Shown here in pieces: positions 48,435 through 58,204 of a DNA stretch of 64,000 nt. The stretch's first letter is position 1. Each line of letters starts with the position of its first letter. This DNA is from Sphingomonadales bacterium (GTDB lineage: Bacteria; Pseudomonadota; Alphaproteobacteria; Sphingomonadales; Sphingomonadaceae). The notes under the pieces were generated by a model. That model was not told where the DNA came from. It ran no database searches and saw only the letters and a list, made by a program, of their open reading frames with translations. The position numbers and the translations under genes are program-made. The stretch lies in the NCBI GenBank assembly GCA_025362295.1, contig JANYGX010000029.1:62001-126000 (forward strand). Reading direction: 5' to 3'.

Positions 48435-50090
48435 ATGGATTATACATCACACGCACTCACTGAAACGGCATCCACTGAATGGTCTCATTCAGATAAAAGG
48501 ATGATTAATCTTGGCCGCATCATCTCAATAACAGGCAGCCAGATGATCACGCTGCTTGACGATCAGGTTTGTGGAGCTGGCAGTCAATTTGAATTGCGCA
48601 AAGGCGCGCTGATCAAGATGATCAGTAATAATTGCACAGTTTTTGGTATTGTTACGGGTTTATCGATTCCAGTCCCTGATCCGCAGCAAAGTGTCGAAGA
48701 AATTTTATTGTGCGAGCTGGATCTGGTTGGCGAAGCGCCACTTGATGGCAGTTGCGGATTTCGCCGTGGTGTATCTTTGCCACCCGCTTTGGGTGAAATA
48801 ATCTATGCCGCCACCGACGAAGATCTGGGGCTGGTCTATCAATCGAATTCGCCGGACATGCTGCGTATTGGCACAGTGTATCAAGCGGATAACCGTGCAT
48901 CAATGATCTCCACTGATGGCTTGCTGGGCAAGCATTTTACTATTGTTGGCACAACAGGATCAGGTAAATCTTGCGCCGTTGCGCTTATCTTACAAAGATT
49001 GCTCGAATCTAATAGCAAGGCACATATCTTGTTGCTTGATCCGCATAGTGAATACAGCACAGCTTTCGAAGGCAAAGCAGAAATTCTGACGCCACAAAAC
49101 CTTGATCTTCCGTTTTGGTTATTGAATGCAGATGAAATTTCCGAAGTCATATCCGGTGGGCGCTACAGCGGTGAATTTGTATCAGAGGGGCTAACGATCC
49201 TTAAGGATTTAATTCCGCTAGCCAGGCGAAAATATTTTAAATCATCCAACCGTGATTCCGTGGACAACTTCATTACAGTAGATACACCAATACCATATAC
49301 CCTGACCGAAATTACCAGATTGATTGACGAGCAACTGAGCAAACTTGAAAAATCTGTGCCACCTGGGCCTTACAAATGGCTGAAGGGCCGAATAGAAACT
49401 TTGCGATCCGACAGTCGATACAGTTTTATGTTTGGCGGTATGGCGGTGCGAGATACAATGGCTGAAATATTGGGTCGCCTGTTCCGCATTCCTGTAGCCA
49501 ATAAACCGATAACCATTGTAGATTTATCTGGCTTGCCTTCTGAAGTGCTCAACGTTGTTGTGTCGGTTTTGTCACGTATGAGTTTTGATTTTGCTTTATG
49601 GAGCAAAGGTGCCGTGCCGATACTACTGGTTTGCGAGGAGGCTCACCGCTATGCCCCGGCTGACAGTGCGCTTGGTTTTGAACCAACCAAAGAGGCACTT
49701 GCGCGTATTGCAAAAGAAGGCAGGAAATATGGTGTGTCCCTGGCGATCATAACACAACGACCGTCTGAGATTGCACCAACGATACTATCCCAGTGTAACA
49801 CTGTTATTGCCTTCCGAATGACATCGGTAAAAGATCAGGATATTATCCGTGGTATTGTAACAGATTCTGCATTTGGATTGCTGGATTTCTTGCCATCGCT
49901 TGGTAATGGCGAAGCTATTATTGCGGGTGAAGCCGTTACCGTGCCGCAGCGTGTGCGCCTGGACGTACTGGAAAACAACAGTCGTCCACGCAGCGCTACG
50001 GCAAGCTTTAGCAAGGCGTGGAACACAGAAGCGGTTGATTCGAACAATTTGGTGGCTGTGGTGGACCGTTGGCGGCGGCAGATAAGATAG
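48435..50090 (+). CDS. HerA-like ATPase (DUF87 family)
   Basis: A 551-residue hexameric-type ATPase of the HerA/FtsK group. It has a HAS-barrel-like N-terminus (about 25-150: NLGRIISITGSQMITLL and CELDLVGEAP), Walker A VGTTGSGKSC (171-180), Walker B ILLVCEEAHRYAP (about 394-406) and a late NTVIAFRMTSVKDQDIIRGI arginine-finger region. In archaea HerA works with the nuclease NurA at DNA ends; here no NurA, Sir2 or DUF4297 partner is adjacent. It follows pccA by 99 bases, perhaps with its own promoter, and converges with the patatin gene. A DNA-pumping role is inferred from the family. Confidence 0.88.
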   Translation: MDYTSHALTETASTEWSHSDKRMINLGRIISITGSQMITLLDDQVCGAGSQFELRKGALIKMISNNCTVFGIVTGLSIPVPDPQQSVEEILLCELDLVGEAPLDGSCGFRRGVSLPPALGEIIYAATDEDLGLVYQSNSPDMLRIGTVYQADNRASMISTDGLLGKHFTIVGTTGSGKSCAVALILQRLLESNSKAHILLLDPHSEYSTAFEGKAEILTPQNLDLPFWLLNADEISEVISGGRYSGEFVSEGLTILKDLIPLARRKYFKSSNRDSVDNFITVDTPIPYTLTEITRLIDEQLSKLEKSVPPGPYKWLKGRIETLRSDSRYSFMFGGMAVRDTMAEILGRLFRIPVANKPITIVDLSGLPSEVLNVVVSVLSRMSFDFALWSKGAVPILLVCEEAHRYAPADSALGFEPTKEALARIAKEGRKYGVSLAIITQRPSEIAPTILSQCNTVIAFRMTSVKDQDIIRGIVTDSAFGLLDFLPSLGNGEAIIAGEAVTVPQRVRLDVLENNSRPRSATASFSKAWNTEAVDSNNLVAVVDRWRRQIR

Positions 50091-50123
50091 CTCGCCGTGC
50101 AACAGTACTGTGGTCGGCTTTAT

Positions 50124-52520
50124 TTAGCTTTGAATAAGGTCTATTTCTTTTTCAAGTGCACTAAAAACATCATCAATCTCTTTTAAGTGCGCACGTTCTG
50201 CAATTAATATTGATTTAAACAATTGTTTTTTTATACTTTTGAAATTGATGTTTTGTTTTATTTCTGGGACTGATGAGATTACTAGATCAACAAGCCTATC
50301 CGCTGCGTGAAGTCTGCCCCAAAGATAATCATTTTCGCGGTACGCGCGAGAAAAAAAGGCCCCAAAAGATCCAAAGTTTATGCCTTTCAGGCAACTTTGA
50401 GCGCCGCCTTTGCGTATGGCCACAGCATCCTCCGGCGATATGCGATCAACCTTTATTTCCTCAAGACTTTCGATAACATTATCTTGATGCTTAGAGTTTG
50501 CAGCATTAATTTGCATGGGTAATGTCGCAATATCAAAGAAAGAAAACCCGACATACGAGAGAAGCAGATCGCGACGGATAGCTGGGTGAGAAATTTTTAA
50601 CAATGCATCCGCCAGTTTGTCATCTGTTTGACTATCTGAATCTGTCAAACGGAGCCGCTCAGAAAAAGACAAAATAGCCTTGTCGATATGTATCATATCC
50701 GTAACATCATAAATCTTATTGTAATTATTACTTATTACAAAAAAACCAAGACAATCATACAGAGTTTTTTTAAAATCATCCAACTCTTTTGAGTTGTTTG
50801 CATTCGCCTGGTCCATAAGCCGGGTTTGAGTGTATAAGGCATTAACGCGCCGAATTAAAAATCGAAGGCGACGAATACGAAAACCCTGATCCAATTGGCT
50901 TAAAAACTTTATCCACGGCGTTGTATTATTTTTCAAAGACAATATATCAAAACGCTCCACAGGCAGTATAGCATTTTGTTTGGCCCAGGCGTGAGTAAGG
51001 TCATATATTGAATGACCGCCGGCAGATATTTTTGATTGAAAGAAAGCAGAAATAAAATCTGCCAGAGAATCCAGAACAGCATATAATTTTGTATCGACAT
51101 AAGGCGTATAAGCAAAGCCTGAGGATGTTGCAGCCTCTATATGCCCCAGTTGTCGCCACTCTTTCAAGTTTGTACCAGTTAATGTGCTGAGTGAGATGTG
51201 CGCTCCCAATTTTGATTCAATGGCATCGGTTACATCGTCACGCATATTTTCAATAATTATATTGATACGTTGCGCTCGCTTTGACTGATTTTGAAGCCAC
51301 TCGAGATCATCATGGATAGGTTGATTGCGGGGAATATCAGAAAGAGCCGCGCGAATAGTGCCAAAAAAGCTCGGATTACTATGAATTATATTGTCATGAG
51401 TGTTTCGTGGATTGGGTTCTATGTAAACTATCCGGCGATCAACCTCGCGGTATGCAGTATGGCGAGGCAATGCTTCAATAGCTTCCCTGAAAGGTTTGTT
51501 ATTGAGCACAGATCCGTCAATGAAAGCCGAATGCAGTGGGCTGCCACCTTGCTCTATCAACTGGCTAAAGGTGCGTTCGGTAAAACCCTGATAACTTTCC
51601 CATGCATCATTATGCTTCAGGGCTACAGCTTTCATCTCGTCAAGCGTAGCAGGCGGAAACATTCCGGGAAAACTTGCTGTGGCTCTTGCTGCAAACGCCA
51701 GATCAGCAATACTGCCGATTTGACGTTGTCGGTTCTCCTGCATACCTCTATCGTTAAAGCTGATCACAAGCCGGTGTTCAATTTCTTTTATTGTATTGGG
51801 TGAGTGCAATTTCAGGGCATGCGCATAGCCATGATAGTCTGTAACAGTCACAAACAAATCCAGTGGATGCCCAGCCGGCAGTAGCGCCTCCTTGCTGCCA
51901 CCACCACCCATATTCATGGTTGCTTCATACAGAATGTTTGCAAAACCGGAACCGGAAAATGGCGGCTCAAACCACCGCGAGCGCAAGAACTTTGAAAGCT
52001 TCATGCGCATTTCAAGGCTTGAATTCTTGCCTATCATTTCACTAATATGCTGGCTTTGCAAATGTCCGCTCAACCAAAGCAAGGGTCTAATATAAAATTT
52101 ACTCCACTTTCCTGGTGCTGCGTTCTTGTCCAGCAATTGTTCAACGTCCGCATTGGCCAGCCACATCTCTCTCAGTGGATCCAGTGGCAAATCTTCGGCT
52201 ATGGCTCGCGCCAGAAAAATGCCGTTTATACCACCAGCCGAAGCACCGGCAATAATATCAACAAAAACGCGCAAATTAACATCGTGCCCAATTTGTTTCA
52301 AAAGCTCATAGTATATAATTTCAGTATCGGTTTCGCGGTTGTTATCTTCATTTTTACCAATATATGAATTATCTTTTTGCTCTACTTTTTTATGGTATAT
52401 TTTTGAAGCACGCAGCAATTTCTGGAATTCTTTGGTAATGCCGTGCATGTAAATGGCGAGTGAAATGCCGCCGTAACAGACGAGTGCCAATCGCAATTCT
52501 TTTTGTTTCACAAAACGCAT
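50124..52520 (-). CDS. Large patatin-like protein (DUF3376 group)
   Basis: A 798-residue patatin-like phospholipase. The N-terminus ELRLALVCYGGISLAIYMHG gives the oxyanion-hole glycines; the nucleophile elbow is IIAGASAGGINGIFLARAIA (89-108) with Ser94; the catalytic Asp lies in AFIDGSVLNNKPF near residue 337 (DGS where DGG/DGA is more common). The remaining 450 residues are the helical DUF3376 type, distinguishing it from short patatins such as CapV. It is AT-richer than its neighbours. The family is thought to act on lipids at the membrane, substrate unknown. It stands alone and converges with the HerA-like gene. Confidence 0.88.
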   Translation of the reverse strand: MRFVKQKELRLALVCYGGISLAIYMHGITKEFQKLLRASKIYHKKVEQKDNSYIGKNEDNNRETDTEIIYYELLKQIGHDVNLRVFVDIIAGASAGGINGIFLARAIAEDLPLDPLREMWLANADVEQLLDKNAAPGKWSKFYIRPLLWLSGHLQSQHISEMIGKNSSLEMRMKLSKFLRSRWFEPPFSGSGFANILYEATMNMGGGGSKEALLPAGHPLDLFVTVTDYHGYAHALKLHSPNTIKEIEHRLVISFNDRGMQENRQRQIGSIADLAFAARATASFPGMFPPATLDEMKAVALKHNDAWESYQGFTERTFSQLIEQGGSPLHSAFIDGSVLNNKPFREAIEALPRHTAYREVDRRIVYIEPNPRNTHDNIIHSNPSFFGTIRAALSDIPRNQPIHDDLEWLQNQSKRAQRINIIIENMRDDVTDAIESKLGAHISLSTLTGTNLKEWRQLGHIEAATSSGFAYTPYVDTKLYAVLDSLADFISAFFQSKISAGGHSIYDLTHAWAKQNAILPVERFDILSLKNNTTPWIKFLSQLDQGFRIRRLRFLIRRVNALYTQTRLMDQANANNSKELDDFKKTLYDCLGFFVISNNYNKIYDVTDMIHIDKAILSFSERLRLTDSDSQTDDKLADALLKISHPAIRRDLLLSYVGFSFFDIATLPMQINAANSKHQDNVIESLEEIKVDRISPEDAVAIRKGGAQSCLKGINFGSFGAFFSRAYRENDYLWGRLHAADRLVDLVISSVPEIKQNINFKSIKKQLFKSILIAERAHLKEIDDVFSALEKEIDLIQS

Positions 52521-52568
52521 CCTTCAAATACGCTCGAGAGATTGGCGTTGATGGGTGTGAAAGTCAAT

Positions 52569-54362
52569 CTAGGCGGCTATGCGTGCAACCGTTCTGTTTG
52601 ATGATAATATCCACTGATTGAGCAAATCAGGGGTTAACGACGGGGATATGCAAAATCCCTGAGCAATATCACATTCCAGATGGGCCAAGGTTTCTATGTG
52701 CTCCAGGCTCTCGACGCCTTCAGCAACCACTGTCAACCCCAGATTGTGCGCAAGATCGATTGTTGATCGCACAATCACCCCATCGTTATGAGAATCTAGC
52801 AAGCCAAACACAAAAGACTTGTCGATCTTCAACTCGTCAAGTGGAAGTTTTTGCAGATATGACAACGAAGAATAGCCTGTGCCAAAATCATCTATTGATA
52901 ATTTTATGCCAAGGTTAGCAAGTTTTTTCAAAGCCTCACGCGCGGCTTCTGGGTCTGCCATTAAAGCGGATTCTGTAATTTCGAGCGTGAGCAGCTGCGG
53001 ACGGATCGCATAGCCGGACAGCATTTCCTTAAGTTGATCCGCCACCTGATTATCCTGCAGCAGTTTTGCTGATAGATTTATGGCGAGGCTCAAGTTCAGG
53101 TTTTGATTCTGCCACTCTGTCAGTTGCTCAAGCGCACGCACAAATGTCCACTGTGTCAGTTCGCGAATAATTCCGGCCTGTTCGGCATTTTTGATGAATT
53201 CATCCGGGGATACATATCCAAGCCGCGGATGCCGCCAGCGTGCCAGCCCTTCCACTGAGCAAATCACCTGCTGGCTAAGATCGAGTTGAGGTTGAAATTC
53301 CATGGTGAGCAGCTTGTCCTGAATCGACTGTCGCAATTCTCCGGAAAGAGTGAGTTGCCTGAGTGAGTTGGTGTCTTTTGTTGAATCGTAATGCATAATT
53401 TTTATCGTGCCGGATTTTGCTGCATACATCGCAACATCTGCACATTGCATGATCTTCGCAGCATCATCACCGTGAGTGGGGTACATGGCAATGCCTATTG
53501 AGCAGCCAACTTCAAGTTGCAAATCCTCGCTTAACTGGAACGGCGTGGCAAACACATCCATCACCCGGCTTGCCATTTCATGTGCCTGTTTTTCATCCTC
53601 GACCATGGGCAATAAAATAGCAAATTCATCACCACCCAGTCGTGCCACTGTATCACTGGCGCGAATGGCATCTTTCAATCGCAAGGCAAGATCCTGCAGC
53701 AACAGGTCGCCCACATGATGACCAAGCGTATCATTGACCTCTTTAAAACGATCAAGATCCAGCAACATAAGCGCCACAACATTTTTATTGCGCTCTGCAA
53801 GGGCGAGGGCATGTTCTATTCGATTGGCCAGCAGCACGCGATTGGGAAGCCCCGTGAGCGCATCGTGCAGCGCTTGATGCTCAAGCTGCTTTTGCTGTTC
53901 TCTGAGTTCAGTGATATCGCGCGCCACCAGTACATGTATTGAGTCAGCACCAATGCGAGCAATATCAATTACAATATCAACGGGAAATTGCTTGCCATCA
54001 TATGTATTGCCAATAGTTTCCCTGTGACCTTGCCCGACTGCACAATGTATATGTTCCTTATTGGTAAAATCGTTGTAATGTGGCAAAATTTTCAGAACGG
54101 ATAAACCGGAAAGTTGCTCTATGCTATGGCCGAATGTGCGTTCGGCGGCTGTATTGGCTTTTACAATACGGCCATCAGATTTGATAGTCAGAACGGCATC
54201 AAATGTGGCTTCGACAACCTTTCCCATCACATCAAGCTCAACACCTTGCACATCGGCCAACGTGGCACCGCGACGCTGCAATTCACTCACCATGCGGCGT
54301 TGATAGCCAGCCAGCGCCGAGCTTTTTTGACGCAACAAATACGAATAGTCAGCCTGAACCAA
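52569..54362 (-). CDS. PAS-GGDEF-EAL protein (cyclic-di-GMP turnover)
   Basis: A 597-residue signalling protein without membrane segments. A PAS domain (about 48-150: EATFDAVLTIKSDGRIVKAN, VLVARDITELREQ) leads to a GGDEF domain (about 158-330) whose active site RLGGDEFAIL (242-250) is intact, then an EAL domain (about 340-590). There the EAL motif reads EGL (371-373), keeping the essential Glu; other catalytic motifs are standard (EITESALM, DDFGTGYSSL, LKIDKSFV, VAEGVES, AQGF). It could make and break cyclic di-GMP, controlling motility or biofilm. The start is a TTG at 54362 with GGGG upstream; an ATG at 54293 is the alternative but has no ribosome site. Confidence 0.92.
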   Translation of the reverse strand: MVQADYSYLLRQKSSALAGYQRRMVSELQRRGATLADVQGVELDVMGKVVEATFDAVLTIKSDGRIVKANTAAERTFGHSIEQLSGLSVLKILPHYNDFTNKEHIHCAVGQGHRETIGNTYDGKQFPVDIVIDIARIGADSIHVLVARDITELREQQKQLEHQALHDALTGLPNRVLLANRIEHALALAERNKNVVALMLLDLDRFKEVNDTLGHHVGDLLLQDLALRLKDAIRASDTVARLGGDEFAILLPMVEDEKQAHEMASRVMDVFATPFQLSEDLQLEVGCSIGIAMYPTHGDDAAKIMQCADVAMYAAKSGTIKIMHYDSTKDTNSLRQLTLSGELRQSIQDKLLTMEFQPQLDLSQQVICSVEGLARWRHPRLGYVSPDEFIKNAEQAGIIRELTQWTFVRALEQLTEWQNQNLNLSLAINLSAKLLQDNQVADQLKEMLSGYAIRPQLLTLEITESALMADPEAAREALKKLANLGIKLSIDDFGTGYSSLSYLQKLPLDELKIDKSFVFGLLDSHNDGVIVRSTIDLAHNLGLTVVAEGVESLEHIETLAHLECDIAQGFCISPSLTPDLLNQWILSSNRTVARIAA

Positions 54363-54463
54363 GGGAACCCCTACAATAATATAATATAGTCTTGTAAGCC
54401 CCTGCTCACCAACAAGCCGTTAATGAAGACAGAAAAATAAAAAATAATTGGTTAAGAAACTAC

Positions 54464-55093
54464 TTATAAAACGGTATCGAATATAGCCGAAAAATGTTTG
54501 ATAAGGTGTTCATCGAGCATGGCGAGGTCCACAGACTTGCCAAGTGCCGCAAGGCTGGTGACTCCAAACTGGCTTATGCCGCAGGGTATAATGCCGTTAT
54601 AAGCGGACAGGTCAGGCGCCACATTGATAGCAAAGCCGTGAAAACTAACCCAGCGCCGCAAGCGAATACCAATGGCTGCTATTTTTGCCTCGCTACCATC
54701 ATCGAGCTTGACCCATACCCCAACACGGCCTTTGCGGCGCTCACCGACAACGCTAAATTCCTGCAGCACATTGATAATACACTGCTCCAGAGACGTGACA
54801 AATTGGTGAACATTGCGACCACGCTTTGCCAGATTGAGCTGCACATAAACCACCCGCTGGCCCGGCCCGTGATAGGTATATTGGCCGCCCCGGCCTGTGG
54901 CAAAGACCGGCAGTTTGTCTTTATCAACCAGATCAACCTCTTGTGCGCTGGTTCCGGCAGTATAGAGGGCAGGGTGCTCCAGCAGCCAGACCCGTTCGGT
55001 TGCTGTGCCATCAGCAATGCTCTTTGCGCGTTCCTCCATATCGGTAACGGTTGCAAGATAAGGTTGCAGTGTATGTGTGATTTTCCATTCCAT
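54464..55093 (-). CDS. lipB: Octanoyl-[ACP]:protein N-octanoyltransferase
   Basis: LipB moves octanoyl from acyl carrier protein to the lipoyl domains of E2 enzymes and GcvH, the first step of lipoate synthesis; the pdhC product in this window is a target. The 209 residues are usual. Motifs are [20 protein letters not shown] (about 35-54), [20 protein letters not shown] (about 66-85), [20 protein letters not shown] (about 136-155, catalytic Lys) and [13 protein letters not shown] (about 169-181, catalytic Cys). It is monocistronic and divergent from fliN across 72 bases. Confidence 0.95.
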   Translation of the reverse strand: MEWKITHTLQPYLATVTDMEERAKSIADGTATERVWLLEHPALYTAGTSAQEVDLVDKDKLPVFATGRGGQYTYHGPGQRVVYVQLNLAKRGRNVHQFVTSLEQCIINVLQEFSVVGERRKGRVGVWVKLDDGSEAKIAAIGIRLRRWVSFHGFAINVAPDLSAYNGIIPCGISQFGVTSLAALGKSVDLAMLDEHLIKHFSAIFDTVL

Positions 55094-55165
55094 ATATTTT
55101 ATATCTGTTCATACATTATTGACCAAGACATGTGAATATAGCGGCTAACAACAAGGATTGCCATT

Positions 55166-55399
55166 ATGACTTCCATGCCACGCGTCAAGATTGAAATTTC
55201 GGTGGTTATAGGCCGCACGCATATGGCCGTGCGACAGCTGCTGAAAATGGGGCGCGGTGCGGTTATCGATTTAGACGCGCGCTTTGATGATCCAGTCTGG
55301 ATTTATGCCAACAATGAGCTGATTGCACGTGGTGAAATTGTGTTGGTGGGCGACAGGGTTGGTGTGTCAATCACCGAGCAAATTATGCGTGCTGCCTGA
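55166..55399 (+). CDS. fliN: Flagellar motor switch protein FliN
   Basis: A short FliN of 77 residues consisting of one SpoA (surface presentation of antigens) domain: VKIEISVVIGRTHMAVRQLL (about 7-26), DLDARFDDPVWIYANNELIA (about 37-56) and RGEIVLVGDRVGVSI. FliN forms the base of the C-ring and binds CheY-P with FliM. It starts after AAGGATTGCCATT. It is isolated from other flagellar genes: lipB is upstream on the other strand and the SRPBCC gene converges after two bases. Orphan placement is not rare in alphaproteobacteria, whose flagellar genes are scattered. Confidence 0.92.
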   Translation: MTSMPRVKIEISVVIGRTHMAVRQLLKMGRGAVIDLDARFDDPVWIYANNELIARGEIVLVGDRVGVSITEQIMRAA

Positions 55400-55401
55400 T
55401 T

Positions 55402-56214
55402 TCATTTAACCGGTAAATAAACAATCTTTTCCGCAGGCTTTTCAGGATATGGGCTGGCATATATGTGTCCGACAGCCTCAAGCCCAGCTGTTTGCCGGAA
55501 CGCTTCCAGCTTGGCTGTAACGCTCCCAAGTGTCTCGCCATTGCCGGTGACGGCGCGCAGCATAGGGGTGTGATTGTCAATCACACCATCAATCATCAGG
55601 CCGGAAAAATCTTTTTCAGGCAGTGACATCGCCAGTTTTTTCAGGTTGGCGAGCGCTAAATCGTAATCACTGCCAATATCTTTTTTCATACCCAAAACGC
55701 CCGCCCAGCGCAGAAATGGATTGGCTTTGGTATCCAGCGTGTAGCGCATTGTAACGACAGATGTATGAACATAAGGATCTATGGTGACTTCGCTTTTTGC
55801 CTCACCCATGCCAGCATATTTGACGCGAGAGATAATCTGATGGTTTTGGGTGGCGGCTATGACTGTGTGACTGCCCGATCCGACAGCCTTATTGTAAGAT
55901 GTCCATTCCATGCTGGCACCAACACCAATGGGTGGACCGGAATACGTATAGTGTACCTTGGGATCCAGATAGGAACGCGCAGACCAACGGATAAAGCTGC
56001 GCGGGCCGGAAACCAGCGCGTAGAGAGTGTGTGCAGATCGTTCAATTTCAATCGTGCGCACAACCTCAACCTCCTGCGGCAGCGCTGTGTAAGTGATGAA
56101 TAATGGTGTGAGGATAACGGCTGCAATAATCACCAGCCAGCGGCGCAGTTTATGGTCGCGAGGCGGTGTGACATCCGGGCCTTGCCAAAGTCTAGGTGTT
56201 TCTGCGTCAGTCAT
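55402..56214 (-). CDS. Membrane-anchored SRPBCC family protein
   Basis: A 270-residue protein with one N-terminal membrane helix (WLVIIAAVILTPLFITYTAL, about 26-45) and a periplasmic SRPBCC/polyketide-cyclase-like domain (about 55-200: EVVRTIEIERSAHTLYALVS, FIRWSARSYLDPKVHYTYSG). The C-terminal 70 residues (TPMLRAVTGNGETLGSVTAK) have no clear assignment. SRPBCC domains bind lipids or hydrophobic ligands; the role here is unknown. The ATG overlaps the pabBC stop (ATGA), so it is cotranscribed with it, and it converges with fliN. Confidence 0.82.
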   Translation of the reverse strand: MTDAETPRLWQGPDVTPPRDHKLRRWLVIIAAVILTPLFITYTALPQEVEVVRTIEIERSAHTLYALVSGPRSFIRWSARSYLDPKVHYTYSGPPIGVGASMEWTSYNKAVGSGSHTVIAATQNHQIISRVKYAGMGEAKSEVTIDPYVHTSVVTMRYTLDTKANPFLRWAGVLGMKKDIGSDYDLALANLKKLAMSLPEKDFSGLMIDGVIDNHTPMLRAVTGNGETLGSVTAKLEAFRQTAGLEAVGHIYASPYPEKPAEKIVYLPVK

Positions 56215-58127
56215 TCTATCACCTTAAGCTTTGCTGGCAGCAGGCCTCTCACGGCATTGCCGACAAAGAACGCATCGGCTTTATGAATATCGTTCAGCCA
56301 TATCACGGCTTCACATGCCTGGCCAGTCTCCAGCAGGTGTTTTCTGAATATGCCGGGGAGCACACCCGATTTTAGAGGCGGTGTGTAGAGTTTGCCGCCT
56401 CGTTTGATAAACAGGCTCGTGAAAGAGCCCTCGGTGATTTCAGTGCGCTCATTCATAAAAATGCAATCAAAGCACTCTGTTTTTTTTTGAAGGCGTTTGC
56501 GCGGAGCATCATAAAAATCCCGGTGGCTGGTTTTATGATAGAGAAACAGATTATTGCTGTTCATACGGTCTTCTGCAACGATGATCGGAACGGGTTTATC
56601 AGGAACCAGTGGCAAAGCGGATGCATGAATGGCGCAACTATCTGTGCGCGACACCACAAGTCGAACACGCATGGGGGCTGTGAAAGTTTTGGCCTCATTA
56701 AGCAGAATATTTTTCCAGGTAGCCAAGTCTGGCACAAAGCCAAAACGATTTGCGGAAGCTTCCAGCCGCTCCAGATGTTCATCCAGCAACCAGTAGCCTT
56801 TGTCAGGCTCAAAACGCATGGTTTCGATAAGATCAAACGGTGGTGTCTGTTGTGTCAGAAATCTTGATTTCAGCAGGCATTCTGCATATTCGTCCGCCGC
56901 TACACTATCGGCGATAATGGCACTGCCAAGGCCAAGCGTGGCTTTGCCTGGCGCTGTGATAGACAGGGTGCGGATGGCAACATTCATCACAGCATTACCG
57001 TCTGGGCCTAAATAGCCAATGCTACCGCAATACTGTTGACGAGGTTGAGATTCCAGTTCGTGAATAATTTCCATAGCGCGTATTTTTGGGGCGCCGGTGA
57101 CAGAACCGCAGGGAAACAAGGCTTTCATGATATCAACAGCGCCTAACCCATCTGTCAAATCGGCGCTCACGCCAGAGGTCATTTGATGGACTGTGGCATA
57201 GCTTTCAATGGTATAAAGATTATGCGTGTGAACGCTGCCGGGCGTTGCAATCTTGGATAAATCATTGCGCAATAAATCTACAATCATCAAATTTTCTGCA
57301 CGATTTTTAGGGTCATTGTGCAGCATCTCTGCAAGTTGTTTGTCTTCAGCCGGAATGTTTGAGCGCGGCGCTGTGCCTTTCATGGGTCTTGTTAAAATAT
57401 GATTGTTCCTCTGACTGTCATCCCGACGAAGGCCGGGTTCCATTTTTTTTATTGTCTCAGCAGACAAAACGGTGGATCCCAGCCTTCGCTGGGATGCCAA
57501 GAGTGGATCAGTTGCAAGAGCTTCCGGTGTAAGCTCAAAAAACAGTTCTGGCGAAAAAGATAACACCCACTCATCACCGGTGTTGATCAGCGCGCTGTAT
57601 TTCACCCGCTGGTTTTCTCGCAGATGTTTAAACAGGGCCAGTGGCTCACCTTCAAAATTCACAACAGCCGGAAACGTCAGATTGATCTGATAGATATCAC
57701 CAGCCCGAATATACGCCTGAGCGCGCTCAAAGCGCTGGCGATACGCGTCTTCTGTCCAGAGTGGTTTTATGTCTGTGATTCGTGCTGATACAGGCGTTGC
57801 CACGGGTGAACGCCACAACGCTTCGATATCGCGGCCATTCAAGCGCTCGCGTTTGTGAAAAAGGCCAAACCACAGCAGCGATGCGGTTGGCGGCGGCAAA
57901 TTTGCTAACCTGTCTTCAAAACCATAGCCCGCTTCATAGCCAAGCCAGCCTGCGGCCCACAACCCGCTTGCAACGCCGTCTCTTACCTCGTCGAGTGCCT
58001 TCGACAGGGTGCTTGCATCTGCAGACACAGTTTTTGCAAGCTTAGTGAACAACAAGCTTGGCCCGTCGTCACTCAGATTTTGCTCAAGCAGAACAAAGGG
58101 CAGCTTTGGATTGAACGGTAATTCCAT
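56211..58127 (-). CDS. pabB: Aminodeoxychorismate synthase component I / aminodeoxychorismate lyase fusion
   Basis: A 638-residue PabB-PabC fusion making 4-aminobenzoate for folate. Residues 1 to about 425 are the chorismate-binding PabB half: YRQRFERAQAYIRAGDIYQI (about 129-148), LSFSPELFFEL, TRPMKGTAPR (246-255), LRNDLSKIA, FPCGSVTGAPKIRAMEIIHE and AIIADSVAADEYAECLLKS. Residues about 435-638 are a class IV aminotransferase-like PabC half (IETMRFEPDKGYWLLDEHLE, MNERTEITEGSFTSLFI). Between FFEL and TRPMKGT, residues about 206-242 are extra compared with the family, and positions 57417-57498 there form a palindromic repeat inserted without breaking the frame. The Gln amidotransferase PabA is elsewhere. 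Cotranscribed with the SRPBCC gene. Confidence 0.93.
   Translation of the reverse strand: MELPFNPKLPFVLLEQNLSDDGPSLLFTKLAKTVSADASTLSKALDEVRDGVASGLWAAGWLGYEAGYGFEDRLANLPPPTASLLWFGLFHKRERLNGRDIEALWRSPVATPVSARITDIKPLWTEDAYRQRFERAQAYIRAGDIYQINLTFPAVVNFEGEPLALFKHLRENQRVKYSALINTGDEWVLSFSPELFFELTPEALATDPLLASQRRLGSTVLSAETIKKMEPGLRRDDSQRNNHILTRPMKGTAPRSNIPAEDKQLAEMLHNDPKNRAENLMIVDLLRNDLSKIATPGSVHTHNLYTIESYATVHQMTSGVSADLTDGLGAVDIMKALFPCGSVTGAPKIRAMEIIHELESQPRQQYCGSIGYLGPDGNAVMNVAIRTLSITAPGKATLGLGSAIIADSVAADEYAECLLKSRFLTQQTPPFDLIETMRFEPDKGYWLLDEHLERLEASANRFGFVPDLATWKNILLNEAKTFTAPMRVRLVVSRTDSCAIHASALPLVPDKPVPIIVAEDRMNSNNLFLYHKTSHRDFYDAPRKRLQKKTECFDCIFMNERTEITEGSFTSLFIKRGGKLYTPPLKSGVLPGIFRKHLLETGQACEAVIWLNDIHKADAFFVGNAVRGLLPAKLKVIE
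57417..57498. repeat. Palindromic repeat inserted in frame within pabB
   Basis: Two arms, GTCATCCCGACGAAGGCCGGG-TTCCA (57417-57442) and TGGATCCCAGCCTTCGCTGGGATGCC (57473-57498), face each other around 30 bases with a T8 run. Each arm holds its own GAAGGC/GCCTTC hairpin. Translated on the minus strand it gives KKMEPGLRRDDSQ within residues 210-237. This GTCATCCCG family is distinct from the CCCTCTCC family in pdhC. Confidence 0.8.
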
Positions 58128-58204
58128 AATGATAGTAGTTCTAATAACTTTGTTTGCGCATTAAAGTGTCTATATAGGCATGTGACCAACTTGAGGGAAT
58201 ACCC

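Noticed and set aside
50124-52520. Patatin gene as a CBASS effector
   Set aside because: No cyclic-nucleotide synthase is adjacent, and the protein is the long DUF3376 type, not the short CapV type.
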